Both the position numbers and the translations under genes were made by a program. The notes below the pieces were generated by a model that worked only from the letters and a program-made list of their open reading frames with translations, was not told the origin of the DNA and ran no database searches. Below are positions 43,778 to 53,616 of a DNA stretch of 64,000 nt, piece after piece. Where the stretch lies: NCBI GenBank assembly GCA_946122785.1, contig CAMGYJ010000011.1, positions 24,305,007 through 24,369,006 of the forward strand, given 5' to 3'. Source of the DNA: Linum tenue (taxonomy: Eukaryota > Streptophyta > Magnoliopsida > Malpighiales > Linaceae). Each line of letters begins with the position of its first letter. Within the stretch, counting starts at the first letter, position 1.

Positions 43778-44563
43778 GAGCCATCGTCCGGCTCACGACG
43801 TGAAAGAAGCGCTTGTTGGGAGGCAACCCAACCAGTCGGTTTGCATTTATTTCTCTATTTATCCTCGGTTGAGTCAGTTTTGTTATTTGATTTTAGAGTC
43901 AATAACTCAACCTTTGTGAGATTTTGTGTGGTGTTTGTGTTCTGATTACTCTCTCTTCCTGGAATGCACCGCCTGACCCGTACATCATCATTCACCCTTG
44001 ATCTGGTAACTTCGTTCTACCCGCCTTATCTTTCCTCCATTGAGGACAATGTCGTGCTTAAGTGTGGGGGGGTGTTCGATTATGTATGCGGGTGAATGTT
44101 TGGCTGTTTCTGTGCTTGGAGCCTAGTCCACTGTCCAAATTTCGATTTGAGGGCTCCAAGTACGTGTTTCCATGCAAATTGCCTGCTCAGTATGCTTTGA
44201 ATTGACAGACTCTATAGTAATGTGCAACCTGGGGAGGTAGTGTAGCACTATGGAGGATGTTGAAGTATAAGATTTTTCCTATCTAGCTCTTTGCTGTGCC
44301 AGTTGATTTTGTGAATTAGTGGAGCTTAGACCATTGAATTCATGTGGTAATGTGGACTCTGTTTGGATTGTGTTATGGACTAGTGTACCGAACAGGGTGC
44401 TCATGTGGAAAATGAAAAGCAGTTGGTCCTCCATGTCGAAATCATTAAAATCTTAAACATGGGGTAAGCCCGACGTGTGTGGCACTGTTCATTGCACAAA
44501 ATCGGGTTTTGGAAGAGATTTTAGTGATCCTTAGTGGGGTACTCCTACAAGGTGAAGCTAAGC
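43778..44563 (+). other. 3' non-coding region of E4
   Basis: It contains the post-pol motif GAAGCGCTTGTTGGGAGG, then CTCCATTGAGGACAATGTC with AAGTGTGGGGGGG (44060-44072) and the CTTGGAGCC hairpin (44115-44160). It ends at the deletion breakpoint at 44563/44564. No gene. Confidence 0.75.
44115..44160 (+). repeat. Conserved hairpin of E4
   Basis: CTTGGAGCC (44115-44123) pairs with GGCTCCAAG (44152-44160). The loop TAGTCCACTGTCCAAATTT is as in B. Confidence 0.75.
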
Positions 44564-45038
44564 TGATAGTAGTGAATTGGTTGTGCGAGAGTCAATCAAT
44601 TCACTGCTTTGTACTGGAATTCATTCCAGTAGTGGAGATCTGTGTGAATCGCCTTAGCAGTCTATCCCGGTGAAGGCTAGTCGCCTGCCGGGTATTCTGT
44701 CTGAGAGGGCTTGGTCAGCTTAAGAGATTCCAAGCTAATTTAGGATCTTCCGCAGTTTAATCAACAGTAGATCAACCAAAGGTCATTGCAACTTGGACCT
44801 AATTGAGGAGCTAGGGGGAATCATACCTAAGTGAGTTCCCAACTTGTAATTAGTAGAGTAGTCAGTAGAGTAGTTTATCAATCAATTCTTAATCTAGTTT
44901 GCTAGATAATGAACTGAAGCTGAGTAATAGTAACTCTAGAGACCCGTGGATTCGATATTTATTACTTGTGCCACTATACTGCAGTCCCTTTCATTGGTTA
45001 CACTTGGCCATTGTTAGGTGTTGTGTTTTGGCGTGTCA
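44564..45038 (+). repeat. Truncated 3' LTR of E4
   Basis: It aligns without gaps to 41977-42451 of the 5' LTR with three substitutions. Confidence 0.9.
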
Positions 45039-45043
45039 GTAGG

Positions 45044-46155
45044 ATACCCTGGTGGCGAGCCATAAGCTTGAGAATGTCGGACTGCCGGTCGAGGCGGGAT
45101 GAGAATCCCATGAAGCTCGTCTCAAGGCGATCCACCCTCTGGATGAGGGGGTTGCCTGCTCCTGGTTGTGGTGGCTACCATGCAGGGCGCGGGAGCGCTG
45201 GGCGGCGGCAGCGGCCCGGTTCACGAGCAGGTGGCTGCTCTGCTGCTGGTGGGACCTCGGGGTCGAGCTCCACTAGAGCCGGTGCTGCTGCAGCTCGGAT
45301 GACCCCAGAAGTTCGGAGTCCGTCAAGGTACTCCACTCCTCTCTCGCCCTGGAGTACCAGCTTCTAGTTATACAATGTCTCCACTAGGAAGGGCTCCATC
45401 CTTCCGACGCTGGTGCAGCAGGCCAGATCCACCTGGAAGTGGCGGGCGATCCTCGTGATGATGCCCCCCATATGCATAGTGTCCACTCTGTTCCGCCCCA
45501 AGCACCGGGCGAAAGAGGTGACGATCAACGATCCTAGATGAATCGGCTCAGCTGGACTCCACATCGAGTAGAGGGCAATGAGCCCTCTATTCGTCATCAA
45601 GTGACCTGACTAGAGGCTGGGGACAACGGATCTGGTGAGCAAGTGTGGAGAATCCTCCACTGGGTCTTCAGCTTCACCGCATTGGTGCGGCTCCCCTCGA
45701 ACTCATTCTGCTCATGCTCTGGGGCAGACGGCTCTGAATCGCCCTGATAGTTGAAGTCGACGGTGTACTGCCGCTCCGTCATCGTCATGTGAGCGGTGTC
45801 AAGCCCCATGGCCTGAGAGAATCCATCATAGGTCAGCACTCGCGGCTGACCGCCCAACATAAACTCCACCCGTGGCCGGCTCTTCTTGCTGGCCGGGACG
45901 ATGTGAGAAAAGGTGGAGTAGAACTCCACACCCAGCTCATGGAAGATCTCCTCGTCCATGGTAAAGAGCTGGCACCACTAGGAATGAGAGAGTACCCCAG
46001 TCATGGCGGCTCGGAACTTGAACAAGTTAAACATGTCCAGGTCCATCCTTCAGTGAGGCCCAATCGGGCTGTCACTCTGGTAGGCGAACTTGTCCACAAA
46101 TTCTGAGTGGTTCACTAGATAACTGATGAACTCATGCTCCAAGTTAAGCATCCTG
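45044..46155 (-). pseudogene. Env-position pseudogene of E3, interrupted by E4
   Basis: On the minus strand the frame starts after a splice acceptor (TTTGTGCAG next to GATGC, about 46155) with MLNLEHEFISYLVNH. It continues through VEFYSTFSHIV and VEFMLGGQPRVLTYDGF (45950-45830), RTNAVKLKTQWRIL, MHMGGIITRIARHF and a coiled-coil segment with QRVDRLETSFMGF. Several stops break it. E4 then interrupts it at 45038, and the last residues (PMMERVHPPERGS) lie at about 41060-40980. It belongs to the same family as the A, B and C proteins. Confidence 0.75.
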
Positions 46156-47410
46156 CACAAACACAAACACACACTATACGTGGAAATAATCGTAATATAC
46201 AGCTCATTGGGAGGAAAAGAGTTTCCCCCCACACTTGTTTTTCCACCATGGCTAAAATATTGAAGCTCAAACCACTATGGCATGGTTGTGGGAATTTCAC
46301 GGTTCAAGCACACAAAAAATTTGAACCACAACCCCTACCACGGTGACTACCATCCACCAAACAAAAACAAACTCTACTTGCATTCGCTTGGTGGGCAAAT
46401 TCTAAAAATAAGCACAATTTGATTCAAACACGCCCACCAAGGCTCACTAAGCTCATGCAATAATCAATCCATCAATCACACGACCTAATTCACCTAAGTC
46501 CTTGCCCTAAATCTAGGTTCAATAATGCAAAGCACAAAAAGTCAACCTCACTTCACTACCTAATCCGATTCTCCACAATTCACAAAGGTAGAGTCGAAAA
46601 CAAAACTGGAGACACAAGTGGGACGTAGGAGGAAGTGAGGTGCGGGCAAGAACGGTGAAAAACGGTCGGAAAACTGGCCGGAGAGGGTCGCCAGAGCTTC
46701 GTCAGAAGCTCGTCGGTGACTTGGCCGGAAAAATATGCTCCAAATCTTCCCAAAATCTCAGCACATGCCGATTTTGAGGAGAGGACGCTGGGTATGACGT
46801 TGGTTTTGGGTTTTGCTCGTTGGAAATGGGAGAAAGATCAAAAAAGCGCCGGGTTTTCGCGTTTTCCCGCGAATATTTGATTTTTCCTACGAGAATATGG
46901 TCGTGAATTGAAGAGTCACCGTTCATGCCCCTTTTATAGGCACGACTCTAAGTTCACGGACGCGTTGCCCAGTTCACGGTCTTAGCGACCGTGAACTCTC
47001 AAATGCGTCCGTGAACACGGAGTGGTTGACAAGTGATGAACATGCATCAGCACCCAGTTCACGGACGCGTTTGCCTGTTCACGGTCTTATAAGACCGTGA
47101 ACTCGGCAATCCGTCCGTGAACTCAAGTGAAAACAGGGCACTTCTGCAAAAATTTTGACTCAACCTATTCCTCCGTGCCTCCTAATCGATCACAACACAA
47201 CCATAAACCGAAAATTCACAACACTTGTCACGGGGACACTACTTCACCACTCGAACTATTCACAAGACACTAAAACGAAAACTAAGGAAAAGAAAACAAA
47301 CCTCCGTTGGGTTTCCTCCCAACAAGCATTTGTTTATTGTCATTAGCTTGACGGTTGGGGATCAATCACGACTTCAAACGTGATGCCACTGAGATTGGAT
47401 CCACCACACT
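46156..47410 (-). other. Internal promoter-like and leader region of E3
   Basis: In element order: post-pol motif (about 47340-47290), palindrome array (47125-46950), TATA-like CCTATAAAAG (46940-46931), a leader with TTTCCGGCCAAG words and a CTCCAG splice-donor-like end (about 46607), then a possible intron with a wobble hairpin (46265-46309) and AAGTGTGGGGGG (46236-46224), and the acceptor at 46155. No frame of note. Confidence 0.55.
46950..47125 (-). repeat. Internal palindrome array of E3 (GTTCACGG type)
   Basis: Two clusters contain GTTCACGGTCTTA opposite GACCGTGAACT and GTTCACGGACGCGTT opposite CGTCCGTGAACT. The same words occupy the E3 LTRs. Confidence 0.85.
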
Positions 47411-48330
47411 CTAGGGGCGAGGCTTGTAGCCTCCCATCTTAGGTTCCTTGAGTTGGCCCTCTTGGTTGGCCACCATTACTTCGGCCTCCCCCATCTTCGG
47501 GGCCAAAGCTCCCTTCATCCTTCTTCTCCAAGCATTCAATCTTGGTCCTTTGGGCTTAGGACCCTTCTTAACTTCCTTCTCAACATCATCAAAGACAACA
47601 CAATAACGTGGGATTTGTCTTGAGAGGCTCTCCTCCACTCTCATCCACATCATTTGAAACTACTCCCTTCACTTCATCACTCCTAACCCTAGGATCAATT
47701 TCAAGCTCGATTCTCTCCTTTCCATCCCTCAAAATTAGGGTCCCCTCATTAACGTCTATCAATGCCTTGGCGGTTGCAAGAAAGGGACGACCGAGGATGA
47801 GGGGCATATCCGAGTCCTCACTATGTCGAGAATCACGTAATCGGTATGATAGCAAAACTTGCCCACTCTCACCATCATGTCCTCCACTATACCTCTCGTG
47901 CGAATGACTAAACGGTCGGCTAAGGTGATGCTAAGCTTAGAGGTCTTAAGTTCACCTACTTCTAACTTTTTGAAAAGCTTCTAGGGCATCACATTCACAC
48001 TAGCTCCTAGGTTTGCCAAGGCATTGTCTATATGGTGATTACCAATATCAAGAGGGATAGTAAAGCTACCTGGGTCAGAGCGCTTTTTGGGCAAGCGGTC
48101 AAGGAGGAAAGCCGAGCACTCCTCGTCAAGAGTCACGTTGGCGAGGCCTTGAAGCCTTGGCTTCTTGATGAGGAATCCTTTGAGGTACTTGGCATATCTT
48201 GGCATTTGAGCCATGGCTTCGAGGAACGGGATGTTGAGGTGGAGGTTGCGGAGCATTTCCATGAGGATAAGAAAGAGGTGGTTTGTATCCATCCAACGGC
48301 AAAGCCTTTCTTGCCGCCTTCCTCTCATTC
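47411..48330 (-). pseudogene. Aspartic protease region of E3
   Basis: Segments YAKYLKGFLIKKPRL, LGASVNVMP and DMPLILGRPFLATAKALIDV are the usual Athila protease landmarks. The catalytic Asp before LGAS is replaced by Asn (ANLGAS), and the frame shifts near 47950-47860. After the protease end the element jumps directly to the post-pol motif, so RT, RNase H and integrase are gone. Confidence 0.8.
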
Positions 48331-49929
48331 CTCGAGGGCTTTCCTTCTCCCTTCTTTGGGTTGGTCACTTCCTTGTTGGTATCTTCCTTCTCCATCACTT
48401 CACTAGCGGCAACTTCCGGAACCACCTTCACACTTCTCACTTGAAGTGCATTCACCCCTGCTTGATTGGGGTTCGCCACGGTTTGGGAAGGCAAGGCTCC
48501 CTTGGGTCTCTCGGTGAGGAATCCGGCAAGATTGCCTATCTGTACCTCCAAACTTTGGAGGCTCGCTTGATGGCTTCGAAGACCCTCCTCAACCGAGGTA
48601 AACTTGGTAGTCGCCACATCCATGAATTGCTCTATCTTCGCAAACGTTTTGCTACTCGTACTCACAAAGGCGTTCACTAGGTCTTCAAGCTTGGATAGCT
48701 TGTCGGGTTGTTGTTGTTGAAACCCTAAGGCACCTTGTGATTGGTACGGTTGTTGAAAGTTTGAGCCTTGGAGTTGGGGCCTTTGTTGGATGAAGTTTGG
48801 CCGAGGTTAGAAGTTCCCCATGGGGCCTTGGAAACCCGGAGGCCTCGGATCAGCCGGTGATGACCAAGCAAAGTTTGGGTGATTCCTCTATCCGGGTTTA
48901 TAAGTATTGCTATACGGGTTGTTGACCGTAGCATTTGCCACGAATTGACTTGCTCCTCCGGAGTGGTTGCCTCCTTCATTGCTTGGCACTCCGCCATCTC
49001 GTGGCTAGTATTCGAGCACCAGTCGCATGACGTTACCGCCCGTTTTCCTTGCCTTTTATCTTCAAGCATAACCTCAAGCAACTTATCCAACTTCGCCTCG
49101 AGTGGAGCACTCGATCCCATGCTTCTCACTCCCCTATCATTGCTTCTCCTTCCACTTCTAGTCAATCCCCAATCATAACCCCTAAGGGCCATATCTTCAA
49201 GTATCTTGGTTATTTGGGGTGGGGCCATATTCATCAACTTCCCCTGACACAAGGAGTCGATGAGGATCTTATCCTCTTGTATTAGACCTCCGTAGAAGGT
49301 TTCAATCCGAAACTGTTCTTCAAACCCTAGGCGAGGGCACTGAAGAAAGTAATCGGAGTACCTCTCCCAAGCATCCCTCAAGGTCTCGTCCTCTTCTTGC
49401 TCGAAATGTGTAATCTTCTTTCTCCACTCCGCTGTCTTGGAAGGCGAGCAATAACGAGCCATAAAATTGTTCCCATGAGGTGATAGACCGAGGTGGGCGG
49501 TTGTTTAGCCACCTAAGTGCCTTCCCTGAGAGTGAGTATGAGAAAAGCCTTAGTTGCAAAGCTTCGGCCGGCACACCATTAATTTTCAAGCTCCCCGTGA
49601 GCTCCAAGAATCTCTGGACATACTCTCTAGGTGACTCGCTTTCGTGGTCGTGGAATAGAACATTACTTTGTATCATAGTCACTAGAGCTGGCTTGATCTC
49701 GAAATTGTTTGCCGCCACCGGAGGATGTAAGATCGGCGATTGAATGTCCGCGCGTCCTTGGGGCCATATAGTACCCCATCGTCCTCGGGGCTCCTTCTTC
49801 TCCCGCGGCCTCATTCATCTGGCGGGCTTGAGCGGCTCCATTTTGCCTTTGATTCTCCGCCATTTCATCTACAATGACGGGCTCAACTGCGACTTCTTCA
49901 AATCCTTCTCCACTAACACCGGGACTCAA
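48126..49929 (-). pseudogene. gag region of E3
   Basis: On the minus strand, KPALVTMIQSNVLFHD and ESPREYVQRFLELTGSLKI are followed by LFSYSLSGKALRWLNNRP, then ETLRDAWERYSDYFLQCPR. A CCHC knuckle (CDWCSNTSHEMAEC) lies at about 49035-49000. The Athila-type C-terminal segment is SLEVQIGNLAGFLTERPKGA. Frames change near 49440, with further breaks near 48750. This is the Ty3/gypsy gag (retrotrans_gag) family; its role would have been capsid formation. Confidence 0.85.
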
Positions 49930-50178
49930 ATGTTTTCCCCCTCATTCACTTCTTCTCCTTGCCTCGGCTAGCTCTCTCTCCCTTGCTAGGAGTCGGAGAG
50001 TTCGGTTTATGTCCTCGTCAAGTGGTAGCAAAGGTGTCGGGTTGCTCCGGGTCATGCAACACCTACACACAATCGTAAAACACACCAAGTCTAGCACAAG
50101 CAAAGAACACACTTGCAAAAATGGAAATTAAAAGCTAGATTAACAACCAACAACCTTTTCAGAATAACATACCGTTGT
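49930..50178 (-). other. Leader of E3 between primer site and gag
   Basis: No frame starts between the primer site and the first gag methionine that I would support. It includes short Ser/Arg-rich coding-like sequence that may be the true gag N-terminus. Confidence 0.4.
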
Positions 50179-50196
50179 CCCCGGCAACAGTGCCAA
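50179..50196 (-). promoter_or_regulatory. Primer-binding site of E3
   Basis: In minus orientation it reads TGGCACTGTTGCCGGGGA, a diverged tRNA-Asp complement (16 of 18), five bases inside the 5' LTR. Confidence 0.75.
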
Positions 50197-50201
50197 AAAC
50201 T

Positions 50202-52125
50202 TGACTCTCACGAAACTACACCACAATAAAACCCCAATTAGAGCCCTAGTTTTAAAACTATAATAGGGTGCAGTATAGGGAAAGTATTTAGATATCGACC
50301 GGGCCGGTCCGTCTACCCCTACTTCAGTTGTTGAAATCATTATCTAGCAACAAAACTTTGGTTTAAAGGTTTGCTAATTGAAATAAAAGAAAGCAAAAGC
50401 GATTGGGTTTGAAAACTCTTTTGTGGGAAAGTCACTCGGGTGTCGCTTCCCCCTAACCGCTACCATGCTATGTGAATTGGAACGATATCTTTGGGGACGG
50501 TAATCGCGAACTGCAGAGGGATGCATATGTGGTCGGAGATCGCATCTCAATAGCTAAACGGAGGTAAGGATGAAAGGCCGTGTCACTCGACCCTCTCGGT
50601 TTAAACAATCGGTAATTGACTTACTCCCTCACTCAACTCTAAGGTCGGACGGTTTAATCACGATTTATAGACTTTCTTAACTCAATATTGAGGGTCTCTC
50701 TAACTTAACCTAATTTAGGTGGCTTAGAAATCGGAAGGAAAACCAAATCGATTGAGTCTCCCTTGAAAGGGGGATTTTCCTCTCTAAACTAGGCTAAGGT
50801 GGCAAATTAGATTACTAGCACCTAAATGCACAAACCTATGGGTGCTAAGCATAATTATGCACAATCCTTAGGTTGCTAAGCACCTAAATGCGCAAACTTA
50901 GGGGTCGTTTGGAAGTTGCGATTGTTTTGTTGAGATTGTCTTTATGCATGTATTGTTTACAATGCATCGTTTTTTTAGCAGAAACAATACATGGATTGTT
51001 TCTATGATGTGACAGAAACTATCACTCATTTTGAGTGATTGTTATATCTCAACTTTTAGTTGTGATTGTTGAGATAGGTGAGTTGAGATTGTTTTAGCTC
51101 AGCTTTTAGCTGATGCGACATACACAATCACACATACATACCGTTGTATTCTACAATGCATCAAATTCGACAATACATGTATAATATTATACATGCATTC
51201 TCAACAATACATCTATTTAACAATCACAATTTCCAAACGACCCCTTAAGGATGCTAAGCACAAAACATGCACATCCCCTAAGTTGCTAAGCACAAGCATG
51301 CACAATCATGGTGAATAATGCCTCAATCATTGAATTGAACAATACCCAATGACAATCATCCAAAACACATACAAGAAAACTACATGGTAGAGTTAGGGTT
51401 TCACCACACCCAAGTGAAATGAGGTCCACTCCATGCTAGAAGTGGGAAAAACAAAAGGGAAAAAGGTGTAAACCATCTTTGAGGATGCTCCAAGTCTTCT
51501 TGACCCTTGAGTTGAGCTTTCCTTAGGGGAAATCTTCTCAAAATCTGCCTTGAATCCAAACCCTAACCTTCTTCTTCCCTTTGGTTATGTTTCTCTCACT
51601 AGAATGCTGAAAAAGGTGTTTCACACAAAAGTGGGCTCTTCCCTCTCTCCTTCTTTCAGCTCATCTTTTAAACCTGAGATGAGCTCAATTCACGGCCTGA
51701 GTTCACGACCGTGAACCACCAAACGCGTCCGTGAACTCCAGGCGTGCGCCAAAAAGCGCCGCATCGCTCATGTCTGTTCACGGTCAACTGCCTGTGTTCA
51801 CGGTCTTAGTGACCGTGAACTCACCTTGCGTCAGTAACCTTCACATTGGCTTTGGATGCCTCGCGATTCACGGTCAAGTCCTCTTCTTCATGTTCTTGCA
51901 TGACCGTGAACTCCCTCAGTTAGCCGTGAACTGACTCTTTTTCACCTCTTCTCCCGGTTTTCGATCCTTTTCGCCAATCTTTCGACTCTGAGGCTGGTTT
52001 CACCTGTTAAATCCTGAAACACACTCAAACACGAAGAACCTAGTGTAAAACCAACATTTAAGGAGCGAATTTGGCCCAAACATCTAAGTTAAACGGGGCA
52101 AACTTGTGCAATTAGGCTCGAATCA
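50202..52125 (-). repeat. 5' LTR of E3, with MITE insertion
   Basis: It is 1924 bp including a 344-bp MITE. It keeps segments lost in the 3' copy, for example a palindrome cluster with GTTCACGGTCTTAGTGACCG near 51796-51825. Palindromes occupy 51688-51935. A TATA-like TTTTAAA (51667-51673) lies on the downstream side in element orientation. Confidence 0.85.
50901..51244. mobile_element. Tourist-like (PIF/Harbinger) MITE
   Basis: It is 344 bp with perfect terminal repeats GGGGTCGTTTGGAA and TTCCAAACGACCCC and TTA target duplications (50898-50900, 51245-51247). The 3' LTR of the same element preserves the empty site (AAACTTAAGGATGC near 39005-39019), which fixes both ends exactly. Confidence 0.95.
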
Positions 52126-52148
52126 TATATAAATAGAGCACTTCTACT

Positions 52149-52430
52149 ATGCTATATAGTATTGGTGCTTTAATGTACAACTCAAAGTTGTACCATAACA
52201 TTAAACGTATAAGTTTAGGTTGTACCATAAAGCAATTTGTACCATTATGTTATGGTACAACTTTACAACTTGAAGTTGTACCATCACATAAAGGTACAAG
52301 TTCAAGTTGTACCATAAAAGAATTTGTATAAAAAGTATAGGTACAATCTAAAGTTGTACCATAACATAAATGTACAATTTTAAGTTGTACCATAAAGGCA
52401 AAAACCTATAGCACCAATACTATATAGCAT
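52149..52430. mobile_element. MITE with GTTGTACCATAA repeats
   Basis: Perfect 21-base terminal repeats: the left starts ATGCTATATAGTATTGG (52149) and the right is its complement, ending at 52430. The interior is mostly repeats of AAGTTGTACCATAA in both orientations. Target duplications are not clear. It lies directly beside E3. Confidence 0.75.
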
Positions 52431-52516
52431 TGTAAAATTTCTCATATAAATAGATAGTATTGTAGCATTAAAGAGTCTAGTGGGACGCGCGAGGGTAGAT
52501 GGTAAGTTCCCTGCAA

Positions 52517-53608
52517 TAGGGGTGGGCAACGGGAAACGGGTATTTGGGTATACCCGTACCCGTCCCGTTTTTAAGGGTTACGGGTACCCATATTACCCGT
52601 AATATTTTAAACGGATGGGACTTGGAATTGTATAGTCCTAATATGGGTACCCACGGGTTACCCGCTAATACCCGTTTGGGTAATATGGGTACCCGTTCTA
52701 CCCATTCAAAGTACAAAGACAGATTTAAATTTAATTCAGCCCAGGCCCAGCCCAATTCAATAATAATTTTCGGCCCTTACCCACTGCACTGAGAGTCTGA
52801 GACCGTGAGAGTTGACTTGAGAGTGGACGCGCAGCCCTAGCAGCTTCTGGACAGTGGACGCGATCTAGCTTCTCTGGACGACTCACGACTGGACGCGCAG
52901 CTTCTCTGTTCTGGGAGGTCGGAGGAGTCGTCTTCGGGAGTGAGAGTCGAGAGAGAAGAGACGAAACCTATCGGCGCCTCCTTGGCTCCTTCATTCACCG
53001 CCGCCGCCGCCTCTGAGCTCTCCCTCTCAGTCCCTCTCCTTTGCGCAGCCGCCGCCTCCATTCCACTCAGCGACAGCGAGGCTTAGACGAGCAGCGGAGC
53101 TCCAGCAGCAGCAGGCTTCCTTCTCACCCGGCGGCCAGCAGCAGCAGCGAGGTGAACTTCGGCTGTTACATTTTACAATTTGATTTACTACAGTACACAG
53201 TGAAGAAATTCTGTTTACAATTTGATTAAAATGTTTAGAAGTTCTAAACATTTGAATCCCTACAGTACACAGTGACACAATTCAGTAATTCACTATAATT
53301 TGAATCCCTAGATCCATGTTAGGGATCATGGATCAGCAGCGAGGTGAATTGAATTTATGTTTTTGATCATATCGTGTTCTTATTATTCCCCGCAAGAGCA
53401 TGTTACTGTTAAAATATGTAATGTGATGTCATTTAAACTTTGGGTATTTTATGGGTAGTATGGGTACCCGTTATCCGTCCCGCACGGATAATGGGTACCC
53501 GTTTCCCATATAGGTTTGGGATATGGGATGGACTTTGGTCTCCAAATGGGACTGAGTACCCGTTTAAAACGGGACGGGTATCCCGTCCCGTCCCGTTGCC
53601 CACCCCTA
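52517..53608. mobile_element. Non-autonomous hAT-like element
   Basis: It is 1092 bp with ends TAGGGGTGGGCAACGGG and the complementary CCCGTTGCCCACCCCTA, flanked by perfect eight-base duplications CCCTGCAA (52509-52516, 53609-53616). Subterminal GGGTACCCGTT words recur on both sides. The middle (52790-53150) is GC-rich, with CCGCCGCCGCC, and ends in CAGCAGCGAGGTGAA, a word repeated at 53333. It may derive from a host gene. No transposase. Confidence 0.9.
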
Positions 53609-53616
53609 CCCTGCAA

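Larger units (their letters stand above)
41068..45038 (+). mobile_element. Element E4: young non-autonomous Athila-like element with a single acidic ORF
   Basis: The 3971-bp element has perfect GTAGG duplications (41063-41067, 45039-45043) and lies inside the env-position ORF of E3. The 5' LTR (41068-42451) is complete. The 3' LTR keeps only its last 475 bases (44564-45038), which differ from the 5' copy by three substitutions and no indels. A deletion took the terminal polypurine tract and the first part of the 3' LTR. It has no gag, protease, RT or integrase; instead it has one open frame (42587-43777). Confidence 0.9.
36560..52125 (-). mobile_element. Element E3: complete, nested-into Athila-like retrotransposon lacking RT and integrase
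   Basis: Both LTRs are present in minus orientation (5' LTR 50202-52125, 3' LTR 36560-39795). The whole is flanked by perfect TATAT duplications (36555-36559, 52126-52130). Next to the 5' LTR is a tRNA-Asp-like primer site (50179-50196). In order come gag, protease, post-pol motif, palindrome array with TATA, leader, splice acceptor, env-position ORF, hairpin, polypurine tracts and 3' LTR. About 2.5 kb of pol is missing between 47411 and 47340. Later insertions are solo LTR 37181-38929, E4 at 41068-45038 and a MITE at 50901-51244. Without them it is about 9.5 kb. Confidence 0.9.
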
